A DNA stretch of 12,619 bases from PVC group bacterium (GCA_003566475.1 PXDE01000405.1:1-12619), one strand, 5' to 3'; positions 1 to 7,053 are shown, numbered from the stretch's first letter. Program-made: numbers and translations. Notes: generated from the letters alone by a model not told the origin.

Positions 1-2
1 GG

Positions 3-149
3 CTCCGGGCTGAGATTGAGTTCTCCGCCGAGCATCCCCGGCTTGTCGTCACCTTCGAGGGTACGGGTCCGGAACGAGATGTAGGACGGGATCCGACGGG
101 AGCCATCCACCGCTTCCTGTCCACAATGACCGTAGTGGAGGCGGAGTAG
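3..149 (+). CDS. C-terminal end of an unrecognised protein (cut by window edge)
   Basis: The frame is open from the first bases of the window and ends at TAG 147-149, giving the last 48 residues of a protein whose start lies outside. The visible part runs from LRAEIEFSAEHPRLVV to MTVVEAE and mixes charged and hydrophobic residues; I see no membrane segment or known motif. The next gene is convergent, and a strong palindrome lies 127 bases downstream, so this is plausibly the last gene of its transcript. I do not recognise the family. The other two + strand frames are closed by stops within the first 90 bases. Confidence 0.45.
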   Translation, partial: LRAEIEFSAEHPRLVVTFEGTGPERDVGRDPTGAIHRFLSTMTVVEAE

Positions 150-276
150 AGGCGCCAGCCAAAGGCGCCGATGCCCATGCGGCGATGTGACAAGGTGCTA
201 GGCGGCAGCAGCAAAGCGAAGGAGCCGGGGTCCGGCTTCCTCCGGTGGGGGCCGCAGCACGGGAGGTGTGATCTGC

Positions 277-306
277 AAACCAGATGTCCGATCGGACATC
301 TGGTTT
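277..306. terminator. Perfect 30-bp palindrome, probable bidirectional terminator
   Basis: Bases 277-291 are the exact reverse complement of 292-306. As RNA it would form a 13-bp stem (AAACCAGATGTCC paired with GGACATCTGGTTT) closed by a GATC loop, on either strand. It lies between two convergent genes (ends at 149 and 354), with A's on the 5' side and only three T's on the 3' side, which fits a bidirectional intrinsic terminator with short U-tracts. A perfect palindrome with a central CGATCG could also be a dimeric operator, but no promoter is evident nearby. Confidence 0.6.
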
Positions 307-353
307 GACGGGGGGCGTCTCTCTCCTGCCTGAGGAGCCGGACCTCGCACATC

Positions 354-1529
354 CTAGCCGCGCCGCTCGGCCGGGAGCTCGGGGAGCTCCTCGAAGGGCC
401 GGAGTTCCGCAGTATAGACATTCCCGTAGCCGGTGTCGTCCGAGGTGTACACCACGTACGCGCGGTCCGGTGAGATGCGCGGGTGGACATGGGTCATCTG
501 GACATGGGCCGAGCCCCGGTGACGGGCCAGCACGCGGGGGCCCTCGAAGGCGCCTTCGCGGAAGCGCCAGAGCAGAATGTAGGGCCGGCTCCCGGTCGGA
601 TCCCAGGGGTGGCCCCTGGTGCCGTCGCCCACGACCAGGTCGAGGTCGAGCGAATGGAAGTGATGCGAGTCGTGAGGGAACGGCGCCTCCACGATGTCGG
701 TGTTGTCGGAACGGATCGCCCCATAGACCGGGCCGGCGGCGGTGTGGCCGTGGTAGCCGACGCGCAGGCCGTCCTCGAACCAGTATTCGTGCCCGATCCG
801 TTCGCCCGGCGCCTGGGGCCGGATCTTCCAGCCCTTGCCGGAAACCAGATCCAGCCCCCACATCCGCTGGTCCACCCGGTCCCAGGGGCCTTCATGGCAG
901 AAGGTGAGCAGGTGCGGCTGGGTGGGGGAGGTGTTGACGTGGCCGATCCAGGACCTCTCCTCGAAGACCACCTCGGCCCCGCCGCCGTCGGTGCGGATCC
1001 GGAGCACCTGGGACAGAGGCTTGCTCGCCCAATACGCCTCGAACCCCACGTAACCCCGCAGAAGGGCCTCGGTGCCGCCCAGTCTCTCGTAGATCGCGGT
1101 GCATACGAACTGCCCGTCAGCGGTCACGTTGGTCATGTTGAGCGACATCCCATCCGGGGCTCGGTAGAGGGGGCGCTCCTGGCCGGTGCGGAGATCCACG
1201 GCCAGGAGGTCGGGGCCCCGCCAGAAGTAGGCCTCGTCGCGCACGGGGTTGACCGAGGCGAACAGGAAGCTCGTCTCCGTCGGCTCCAGCGGCATGTCGG
1301 CGTCGGTGATCTGGGTGATTTCCCCGGTGGCCAGCTCCACCGAATACAGGTTGGTGCGGTTGTACCGATCTGATCCAAGGAGCAACCGCCGTCCTCCGTC
1401 GTACCACCCGGGATTGGTGAAGTAGAGGTGATGGCTGTGGCCGCGGTGGTTCGTCCACCGGGTCACCGGAACCCCGCTGACCGGGTCGGTGAAGGTGGTG
1501 CGCTCGGGGGGGGACACGGGGAGAGGCAT
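354..1529 (-). CDS. ogl: Oligogalacturonate lyase (polysaccharide lyase family 22)
   Basis: A 391-residue protein with the features of PL22 oligogalacturonide lyases, beta-propeller enzymes that cleave short (often unsaturated) galacturonides at the end of pectin breakdown, normally in the cytoplasm; no signal peptide is visible. The family block HVNTSPTQPHLLTFCHEGPW holds the expected catalytic His (His212 from my start). His247 in GHEYW and the Gln344-x2-His347-x-His349 cluster (QMTHVH) match the metal ligands known in the Yersinia enzyme, with the same Q/H/H spacing. I chose ATG 1529 because GGAG lies 6 bases upstream (1536-1539) and the MPLPVSPPER start suits the family. A TTG 20 codons earlier (1589) would add a proline-rich extension and has no advantage. 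No other pectin gene is adjacent. Family call firm; exact chain-length preference unknown. Confidence 0.92.
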   Translation of the reverse strand: MPLPVSPPERTTFTDPVSGVPVTRWTNHRGHSHHLYFTNPGWYDGGRRLLLGSDRYNRTNLYSVELATGEITQITDADMPLEPTETSFLFASVNPVRDEAYFWRGPDLLAVDLRTGQERPLYRAPDGMSLNMTNVTADGQFVCTAIYERLGGTEALLRGYVGFEAYWASKPLSQVLRIRTDGGGAEVVFEERSWIGHVNTSPTQPHLLTFCHEGPWDRVDQRMWGLDLVSGKGWKIRPQAPGERIGHEYWFEDGLRVGYHGHTAAGPVYGAIRSDNTDIVEAPFPHDSHHFHSLDLDLVVGDGTRGHPWDPTGSRPYILLWRFREGAFEGPRVLARHRGSAHVQMTHVHPRISPDRAYVVYTSDDTGYGNVYTAELRPFEELPELPAERRG

Positions 1530-1560
1530 GGGGGGCTCCGTAGCAATGTGGGATCGGCAA

Positions 1561-1589
1561 AGATTAGGGGGGGAGGTGAAGAAAGGCAA
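1561..1589 (-). promoter_or_regulatory. Candidate promoter for the oligogalacturonate lyase gene
   Basis: Read on the - strand, TTGCCT (1584-1589) and TAATCT (1561-1566) are separated by exactly 17 bases, placing a start about 25 bases before the ATG at 1529. The -35 matches the sigma-70 consensus at 4 of 6 bases and the -10 at only 3 of 6, so spacing and position carry the case. A run of seven C's sits inside the spacer. Confidence 0.28.
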
Positions 1590-1625
1590 TGGGGCGTCCT
1601 TCTCCCCGGCCCCCTCGCTCCGGCC

Positions 1626-1653
1626 TTTTCATCCATCGCCCGCATGCTATCCT
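1626..1653 (+). promoter_or_regulatory. Candidate promoter for yebC and the genes behind it
   Basis: TTTTCA (1626-1631) and TATCCT (1648-1653) are 16 bases apart and each match the sigma-70 consensus at 4 of 6 bases. The -10 is preceded by TGC, a partial extended -10. It would give a leader of about 135 bases that contains the GC-rich palindrome CGGCCCCAGGGGCCG (1700-1714), which could structure the 5' end of the message. It lies back to back with the proposed lyase promoter in the 264-base divergent gap. Confidence 0.28.
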
Positions 1654-1793
1654 CGTCGGCTGCGCATTCACCCCTCCGCTCGGGCCACGCCGGGTTGGGC
1701 GGCCCCAGGGGCCGTGGGGGGTGAGCCGTCGTTCCCGGAGCGCGGCACCGAGCACGCTCCGTCGAGAGAACCCGAACTTCGCAAGGACTGACC

Positions 1794-2543
1794 ATGGCCG
1801 GACATAGCAAGTGGGCGAACATCAAACACCGCAAGGGGGCGGCCGACGCCAAGCGGGGCAAGGTCTTCAGCAAGATCGCCAAGGAGATCTCGGTGGCCGC
1901 CCGCATCGGCGGCGGCGATCCCGGGGCCAATCCCACCCTCCGGACCATCATCCAAAAGGCGCGGTCGGTGAACATGCCCGCCGACAACATCGACCGCGCG
2001 ATCAAGAAGGGCACCGGCGAGGCCGGCGGCGAGGCCCCGATCGAAGTGTTCTACGAGGGCTACGCCCCCGGCGGCATCGCCCTCCTCGTGCAGTGCCTCA
2101 CCGACAACCGCAACCGCACCGCCGCCGAGGTCCGGTTCGTGTTCAGCCGCCACAACGGCAGCCTCGGCAGCACCGGGAGCACCGCCCGGCTGTTCGATCG
2201 CAAGGGGCTCATCACCGTGGCCCGCGACGCGGTGAGCGAGGACCGGCTGATCGAGGCCTGCCTCGAGGCCGGGGCCGACGATGTCCAGACCGGCGACACC
2301 GAGTACGAGATCCACACCAGCCCGTCGGACTTCATGACGGTGGTCGACGCCCTGGCCGCGGCCGAGATCCCCATCCAGCAGTCGGAGGTGACCATGCTCC
2401 CCCTGGAGACCACGGAGGTCACCGACCGCGACGCCGCCGAGGCCCTGGTGAAGTTCATCGAGGCCCTGGAGGATCTCGACGACGTCCAGAGCGTCTACGC
2501 CGCCTTCGACCTCAACGACGAGCTGATCGCGGGGATGGAGTAG
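1794..2543 (+). CDS. yebC: YebC/TACO1 family protein (translation or transcription factor)
   Basis: A 249-residue YebC/TACO1 protein of normal length. The family signature opens it (MAGHSKWANIKHRKGAADAK), followed by the conserved three-domain body including DNIDRAIKKGTG, YEGYAPGG, TDNRNRTAAEVR, GSLGSTGSTARLFDRKG and a late IQQSEVTMLPLETTEV block. The family was long annotated as a transcriptional regulator; bacterial YebC and mitochondrial TACO1 are now linked to translation, including relief of ribosome stalling at proline runs. AAGGA at 1783-1787 is 6 bases before the ATG. In many bacteria yebC stands beside ruvC, as here, but an extra secreted-protein gene is interposed. Function in this organism is inferred from the family. 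Confidence 0.96.
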   Translation: MAGHSKWANIKHRKGAADAKRGKVFSKIAKEISVAARIGGGDPGANPTLRTIIQKARSVNMPADNIDRAIKKGTGEAGGEAPIEVFYEGYAPGGIALLVQCLTDNRNRTAAEVRFVFSRHNGSLGSTGSTARLFDRKGLITVARDAVSEDRLIEACLEAGADDVQTGDTEYEIHTSPSDFMTVVDALAAAEIPIQQSEVTMLPLETTEVTDRDAAEALVKFIEALEDLDDVQSVYAAFDLNDELIAGME

Positions 2544-2549
2544 GGCCGG

Positions 2550-2579
2550 GCCCGCTGGACACCACCCGGGCCAGCGGGC
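2550..2579 (+). terminator. Stem-loop after yebC, possible weak terminator
   Basis: Seven bases after the yebC stop, GCCCGCTGG (2550-2558) pairs perfectly with CCAGCGGGC (2571-2579) over a 12-base loop. No T-run follows (ATGGTATCTG), so it is not a standard intrinsic terminator. It may act as a partial terminator, protect the 3' end of the yebC message, or tune expression of the next gene, whose start is only 14 bases beyond it. Confidence 0.35.
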
Positions 2580-2592
2580 ATGGTATCTGTGG

Positions 2593-3978
2593 ATGAACTT
2601 ACCTATTGTGCGTTCCATCGGCCTACGGTTGTCATGGCGGGCGCGTCTCCTCTGGGGCGCCCTCGTTGTGGGGCCACTGGCGGCGCGGTCCGCCGAGGAC
2701 GTCGGGGCCCCCGACCCCCGACCCCCGCATGACTTCGTCCGCTTCCGCGGCGGCGACCGCATGCGGGGATCCTGGCGGGGCGGGGAGGACGGCCATGTCC
2801 GCTTCCAGGCGCTGCATCAGCCCTCCGGGGCCGCCATGGACCTGGACCTGGCTTCGCTGGCCGAAATCCGTTTCGGCGCCCGCCCCGCCGCCGCCGGCGC
2901 TTCCGGCGGAACGGATCGGATCGAGATGGCCGGTGGCGGATCCCTGTCCGGGACGTTCCAGGCCCTGACCGCCGGGGAGGTGCGGTTCGACTCCGCCGCC
3001 GCAGGCCCGCTCTCGGTTCCGCGTGCCCAGGTGGCGCGGATCGTCCGGGGCGCGGACCTGGCCACGCCCCTTCTCGAAGCGCCCCCGTTCGGCGCAGGCT
3101 GGGTCCAGCAGCCCGCCGGGCAGAACCATGTCGTCGTCCGTGACGGGGCATGGGAGACCCTGGCTCCGGCCACCCTCCAGCACCAGGTGGATTTCCCCCC
3201 GCGCTACGAGATGGCCTGGGATCTGACCGTGCTGGAGGCGCCGGTCGCGTTCTACGCCCGGTTCCAGACGGCCGGCCCCGAGGCCCGTCAGCCCGGAAAC
3301 TGGCTGGCCATCCACGGGAACCAGTTCACGTTGAATCAGGGGGCGGGCGGCGGAGGGGTGCGGACGGCGGGCCCAGGCTGGCAGAGCCCGCTGCCCGGTC
3401 AGATCGGCAGGGAGTTCCGGGTCACCCTCCAGGTCAGCCAGCCGGATCAGACGGTGCGGTTGCTGCTGAACCAGGAGCTTATCGGGGAACAGAAGATGGC
3501 CGTGCCGTTCTCCGACATCCAGGGCGATCAGGTGGTGCTAAGCGGCCAGGGGCGCGGGCGGTACCGGATCCGCAATTTCGTGCTCCGCCCATGGAGCGGC
3601 GCCGTGACCTCGGTCCAGGCCCGCGAAGGAAGAGCGCCGGGTCAGGATCAGATTCGTCTGGCCGATGGAAACGTGCTGTCGGGCGAGGTGGTGACGGCCG
3701 ATCCGGAGGGGATCGCGTTCCGGGCCTCGTTCGGTCCGCTGACCATTCCGTGGCCGAACATCGGCTCGGTCGTGCTTCGCGGGGTCGGCGCCCGGGCTCC
3801 GGCCCGACCATCGCTGACGCGGATCGGTCTGCATCCCGCGGGCGAGCTGGCCGCCGAGGTGGTGGGGTTCGGCCCCGACTCCCTTCGGATCCGCCATCCC
3901 GCGCTGGGCGAGGTCGACCTGTCCCTGGCCGCCCTGGCCTGGATCCAGTTCCCCGAGAGGCCGGACGATGGCCGCTGA
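2593..3978 (+). CDS. Secreted protein with four short beta-rich repeats around a LamG-like domain
   Basis: A 461-residue protein I cannot name. Residues 15-35 look like a signal peptide: an arginine-rich start, a hydrophobic run around LLWGALVVGPLA, and a likely cut near ARSA-ED. I see four copies of a roughly 47-residue repeat at 46-95, 107-153, 351-397 and 407-453. Each shows a hydrophobic-x-hydrophobic strand, a G-x-x-L/M-x-G turn, an [VIL]-x-[FI] strand, then G-x-L-x-[VI]-x4-[VIL]-x-x-[IV], as in DGNVLSGEV followed by GPLTIPWPNIGSVVL. Between copies 2 and 3, residues about 165-335 resemble a concanavalin/LamG-like jelly roll (NWLAIHGNQFTLN, REFRVTLQV, VRLLLNQELIGE). Such proteins are common in the PVC group and are presumably exported, perhaps glycan-binding. 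No Shine-Dalgarno precedes ATG 2593. The gene overlaps ruvC by 11 bases. Confidence 0.85.
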   Translation: MNLPIVRSIGLRLSWRARLLWGALVVGPLAARSAEDVGAPDPRPPHDFVRFRGGDRMRGSWRGGEDGHVRFQALHQPSGAAMDLDLASLAEIRFGARPAAAGASGGTDRIEMAGGGSLSGTFQALTAGEVRFDSAAAGPLSVPRAQVARIVRGADLATPLLEAPPFGAGWVQQPAGQNHVVVRDGAWETLAPATLQHQVDFPPRYEMAWDLTVLEAPVAFYARFQTAGPEARQPGNWLAIHGNQFTLNQGAGGGGVRTAGPGWQSPLPGQIGREFRVTLQVSQPDQTVRLLLNQELIGEQKMAVPFSDIQGDQVVLSGQGRGRYRIRNFVLRPWSGAVTSVQAREGRAPGQDQIRLADGNVLSGEVVTADPEGIAFRASFGPLTIPWPNIGSVVLRGVGARAPARPSLTRIGLHPAGELAAEVVGFGPDSLRIRHPALGEVDLSLAALAWIQFPERPDDGR

Positions 3979-4495
3979 TCCCGCCGGGCCGTCGGCCGTC
4001 CGTTTCCTGGGCGTCGACACCTCGCTGCGCGGAACCGGGTATGGGGTGATCGAGGCGGCCGGCAACCGCTACCGCTACGTGGAGTCGGGCCGGGTGCGCA
4101 ACGCGCCGACGCTGCCGGTGGCGCTGTGCGTGACCCGCATCCACGACACGGTGCGCGACCTGATCCAGCGCACCCGTCCGGCCGCCGTGGCCATCGAGGG
4201 GGTGTTCATCGCGAAGAACGCCCGCAGCTCGCTGCGCCTGGGCGAGGCGAGGGGAGGGGTGCTGGCCGCCTGCGGGGGATGCGGGGTCGAGGTGTACGAG
4301 TATCCCCCGCGCCGGGTGAAGCAGGCCGTGGTGGGGGCCGGCGGCGCGGCCAAGGAGCAGGTGCTCCGCATGATGGTCCACCTTCTGGGCGCGCCCCCGG
4401 ACATCAGCGAGGACGAGGCCGACGCCCTGGCCATCGCCCTCTGCCACGTCCAGACCCGGACCTCCATTCCCGGACTTGCCCCCAAGCCTCTCTAG
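3968..4495 (+). CDS. ruvC: Crossover junction endodeoxyribonuclease RuvC
   Basis: RuvC resolves Holliday junctions as a dimer in the RuvABC pathway. At 175 residues it has the usual length. The four acidic catalytic positions can be placed: Asp17 in FLGVDTSLRGTGYG, Glu77 in AVAIEGVFIAKNARSS, and Asp149/Asp152 in SEDEADALAIALCH, equivalent to D7, E66, D138 and D141 of E. coli. The A-I-E-G-V-F-x-x-K-N and P-x-x-V-K family blocks are intact, so the enzyme should be active. The start ATG lies inside the end of the preceding gene (11-base overlap), with GAGAGG 7 bases upstream at 3955-3960, which suggests translational coupling. ruvA and ruvB are not in the window. Confidence 0.96.
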   Translation: MAADPAGPSAVRFLGVDTSLRGTGYGVIEAAGNRYRYVESGRVRNAPTLPVALCVTRIHDTVRDLIQRTRPAAVAIEGVFIAKNARSSLRLGEARGGVLAACGGCGVEVYEYPPRRVKQAVVGAGGAAKEQVLRMMVHLLGAPPDISEDEADALAIALCHVQTRTSIPGLAPKPL

Positions 4496-4497
4496 CC

Positions 4498-5169
4498 ATG
4501 CCCTATCCCGAACCCGATCCTCCCATCCGCGCCTTCCCCATCGCCTGGGTCACCTCCGGACGGAACCTCCTCCTCATTGGCGCGGACGCCATGGGGGCCG
4601 ACCGCCTCCGCACGGCGCTCCAGTACGACTGGGCGGCCATCCGCGTCGTGGGAACGCCGGTGGACGACGCGGTGCGGCGCCTGGCCTCCGACCCGCGGGT
4701 CGACCTCCATGCGCGCGAGGTCACCAGAGCCGACGTGGGCTGGGCTCAGATGGTGATCGAGTCGACCACGGACGCGGACCTTGGCCGCCGCGTGGGCGGA
4801 TGGGCCCGGGCGGCCGGGGTGCCGGCGAGCACCATGGACAAGCCGGACACCTGCGACTTCTACTACACCTCCCTGATCCGCCGCGGGCCCATGGTGATCT
4901 CCATCAGCTCGGGGGGGGCCAGCCCGGCCATCATCGCCCGCCTGCGCAAGCATCTCGAAGCGCTCGTCGGCTGCGGCTGGTGCAAGGCGGCCAACCTGCT
5001 GGCCTCGTTGCGGACTCGGCTCCCCAACTGCCCCGAGCGCAGCCAGCTCCTCAAGGATCTGGCCGCCGATCCCAACCTGCCCGGCTTGATCGACCGCGAC
5101 AACGACACCGAACTCGGAGCCTGGATCGAGGCCGGAGAGCGGGCGTTCCGCGAGGAGCGTCCGGAATGA
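4498..5169 (+). CDS. Precorrin-2 dehydrogenase (siroheme synthase N-terminal type), divergent
   Basis: A 223-residue protein related to Met8p and the N-terminal half of CysG, which oxidises precorrin-2 to sirohydrochlorin with NAD+ and may insert iron. The C-terminal half of the catalytic domain is well kept: MDKPDTCDFYYTSLIRRG followed by ISISSGGASP, with Asp114 at the position of CysG Asp104 and the serine-rich SSGGASP at 137-143 matching the CysG Ser128 loop. The nucleotide-binding loop is eroded: the usual GGGxVAxRK is LIGADAMGADRL (26-37). The start is 2 bases after the ruvC stop and no Shine-Dalgarno is visible, so it is probably translated by coupling. Its stop overlaps the next start as ATGA. 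Fold assignment is firm; enzyme activity is less certain. Confidence 0.85.
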   Translation: MPYPEPDPPIRAFPIAWVTSGRNLLLIGADAMGADRLRTALQYDWAAIRVVGTPVDDAVRRLASDPRVDLHAREVTRADVGWAQMVIESTTDADLGRRVGGWARAAGVPASTMDKPDTCDFYYTSLIRRGPMVISISSGGASPAIIARLRKHLEALVGCGWCKAANLLASLRTRLPNCPERSQLLKDLAADPNLPGLIDRDNDTELGAWIEAGERAFREERPE

Positions 5170-6908
5170 ACGCCTCCTGGCGGTTCGCCGCTCCCCCCGG
5201 CTTCCCCGCTCGCCTCGCCGCCGATCTGGCCCGGGCACTCGGGGACAAGGGATGCGTCCATGGTTCCGTACCGACAGGGACCGATGCCAGGAATCAGGGA
5301 CTGACCCCTCTTCCCGTCCAATCCCTGGACGAGGTCGTCCAAGGTCTGGACGGGGGCGCGTTCGAGGTCGCGGGATGGCCCGCGCAGGATCTGGGCCGCC
5401 GGCCCGGGCGGGTGGCGGTGGCCGCGCTCACTGCCACGGACATCGGGACATGGACCGACGAGGCGCCCGCGCCGGGCACCGGCCGCTGGGCCCTGCTGAC
5501 CCGGGCCGACGCGGCGGAGCGGCGGGCCGCCCTGCGGGCGCTGGATATCCGGGAGCGCTGCGGGCTGGTGGCCCTGATCGGCTGTCCGGCCGATCCCGGG
5601 CTGATCTCCGTGCGGGCCCGACGCTATCTGGAGCTCGCGGACGTGGTGTTTCATGACCGCAACCTCCCCCCGTCCGTGGTCCATGAACTCGGCGACCGGG
5701 CCACGGACGTGGGCAAGGAAGGGTGGGGGGAGCAGACCTCCACCGCCGAGATCCATCGCCGCCTGCTCGAAGCCTCGGAGGCGGGCAAGCTGGTGGTGCG
5801 GCTGCACGGGGGCGATCCGCTGATCTTCGGCCACCTCGAGGAGCACCTCCAGTTTCTGAGGGCATGGCAGATCCCCTGCGACCTCGTGCCCGCGCTGACG
5901 GCGGCCCAGATCGCGGCCGCCCATGGATTCACCGCGCTCACCCGCCGCGACGCGGTGCGTCGGCTGGTGGTGATGTCCGGGCACGACGCGGATCGGGCGG
6001 ACGCGCTGCCACCTCCGCCGCCCGAGGGCCATGGCCTGGCCGTGTATATGCCCACGCGGGGGGCGCCCGCACTGGCCCGCAGGCTGGCGGAGGCGGGGTG
6101 GCCGCCGACCACTCCGGTCCTGGCCGCTCAACGGCTGGGGGAAGACGAAGAGCATCTGGACCCGCTGACCCTGGCGGATCTGGAGACGGCAGAACTGGAA
6201 CGCCCGGCCGTCCTCCTGGTCGGGCATCGTCCGCTGGCGGAACCTCCCTATACCCTGTTCGTGGGCACCGGAGCGGAGCGGTTCCTGCGCTGGGGGCCGC
6301 TGATCGAGTTCCCGGTGGTGGATCTCATGGACGAGCCGGCGGACGGACGTCGCAAGGCGGTGGGCGAAGCGTGGGCGGACGCGGTGGGCGTGATCTTCAC
6401 CAGCCAGCGCTCCGTTGCCGCCTTTCTGTCCAGCCTGCCGTCGGAGCGGGATCTCCGGGACTTGCACGGAAAGGCCCTGCTGACCGTCGGCCTGTCGGCG
6501 GAGCGGGCCCTGGCCCAGGCCGGCCTCCGGGCTGATGGCCAGGCGAGGTCCGACGGATCGGTGGGATGGGCGGGGCGGCCGCGCCCCGGGGTCTATCTGT
6601 ATGCGGGGTCGGACCAGCCGCCGGAAGCCCGACGGGAGCGCGGCTGGGCAGGGGAGGGGGTGCGCATACGACCCCTCGTGCTGTACCGCAATCAGCCGAC
6701 CCCGGAGCGCGCGCTGCCCCGGCGTCCGTTTCGGCGCGTGCTGTTCACCAGTTCCCGGCAGGTCGAGGTGTACTTCGACCGCTATCCGGAGGAGGCCGGG
6801 GCGGAACGCGAGTGGCTCTGCGTCGGCCCCTCCACCCGGCGTGCCCTTGAGGTCCGGGGGCTGCATGGGCGAGAGGTGGGGGTGGGCGTGGTCCGTGACC
6901 TACCCTGA
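5166..6908 (+). CDS. Fusion: HemC-like fragment + uroporphyrinogen-III C-methyltransferase + uroporphyrinogen-III synthase
   Basis: A 580-residue protein in three parts. Residues about 130-357 are a divergent CobA/SUMT domain, which methylates uroporphyrinogen III to precorrin-2: FHDRNLPP, DVGKEGWGEQ, VRLHGGDPLIFG, LVPALTAAQ and SGHDAD follow the family order. Residues about 362-580 are a HemD domain, which closes and inverts the bilane ring (VIFTSQRSVAAFL, VGLSAERALAQAGL, VLFTSSRQVEVYF, CVGPSTRRALEVRGL). CobA-HemD fusions are known. The first 120 residues resemble HemC domain 1: LDGGAFEVAGWPAQDL parallels the family LLDGEIDIAVHSLKDVP, but no cofactor-cysteine domain follows. Several SUMT motifs differ from consensus (IGCPADPG for GAGPGDP; no GRGGEE after the IFG). 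ATG overlaps the previous stop (ATGA), with AGGAG 8 bases upstream (5153-5157). Confidence 0.88.
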   Translation: MNASWRFAAPPGFPARLAADLARALGDKGCVHGSVPTGTDARNQGLTPLPVQSLDEVVQGLDGGAFEVAGWPAQDLGRRPGRVAVAALTATDIGTWTDEAPAPGTGRWALLTRADAAERRAALRALDIRERCGLVALIGCPADPGLISVRARRYLELADVVFHDRNLPPSVVHELGDRATDVGKEGWGEQTSTAEIHRRLLEASEAGKLVVRLHGGDPLIFGHLEEHLQFLRAWQIPCDLVPALTAAQIAAAHGFTALTRRDAVRRLVVMSGHDADRADALPPPPPEGHGLAVYMPTRGAPALARRLAEAGWPPTTPVLAAQRLGEDEEHLDPLTLADLETAELERPAVLLVGHRPLAEPPYTLFVGTGAERFLRWGPLIEFPVVDLMDEPADGRRKAVGEAWADAVGVIFTSQRSVAAFLSSLPSERDLRDLHGKALLTVGLSAERALAQAGLRADGQARSDGSVGWAGRPRPGVYLYAGSDQPPEARRERGWAGEGVRIRPLVLYRNQPTPERALPRRPFRRVLFTSSRQVEVYFDRYPEEAGAEREWLCVGPSTRRALEVRGLHGREVGVGVVRDLP

Positions 6909-6948
6909 ACGCCGGGTTCAGCCGGATGAGGGGTGAGACGGCGGGCGC

Positions 6949-7053
6949 GATACGGGGTACGGGATGCGCGATACGGGATGCGCGATACGGGATGCGGGAT
7001 ACGGGATGCGCGATACGGGATGCGCGATACGTGATGCGGGATACGGGATGCAT
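6949..7053. repeat. Heptanucleotide tandem array (14-bp period)
   Basis: Fifteen consecutive 7-base units fill 105 bases without a gap. GATACGG-type and GATGCGC/GATGCGG-type heptamers alternate strictly, so the true period is 14; only the second unit (GGTACGG), one GATACGT and the final GATGCAT depart from these forms. It starts 40 bases after the fusion-gene stop. All three frames can be read through in places because 7 is not a multiple of 3, which makes spurious peptides. Function unknown; such arrays usually vary in copy number by slippage. It is too short in period and has no spacers, so it is not a CRISPR array. Confidence 0.95.

Noticed and set aside
221..240. Small hairpin AGCCGG-GGT-CCGGCT (223-237)
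   Set aside because: Short GC-rich pairings are frequent at this base composition, and the nearby 30-bp palindrome explains termination better.
1530..1589. TTG start 20 codons upstream for the lyase gene
   Set aside because: ATG 1529 has a well-spaced GGAG and starts the protein where the family begins; the candidate promoter also overlaps the extension.
1668..2762. - strand ORF opposite yebC
   Set aside because: yebC on the + strand is unmistakable; the antisense frame has no family resemblance and crosses two gene borders.
4863..6866. Long - strand ORF (667 codons) opposite the tetrapyrrole genes
   Set aside because: It is the complement of two well-supported + strand genes, is rich in R/G/P/H from high-GC antisense reading, and has no recognisable motif.
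6949..7053. CRISPR array
   Set aside because: Unit length is 7 or 14 bases with no spacers and no cas genes nearby.
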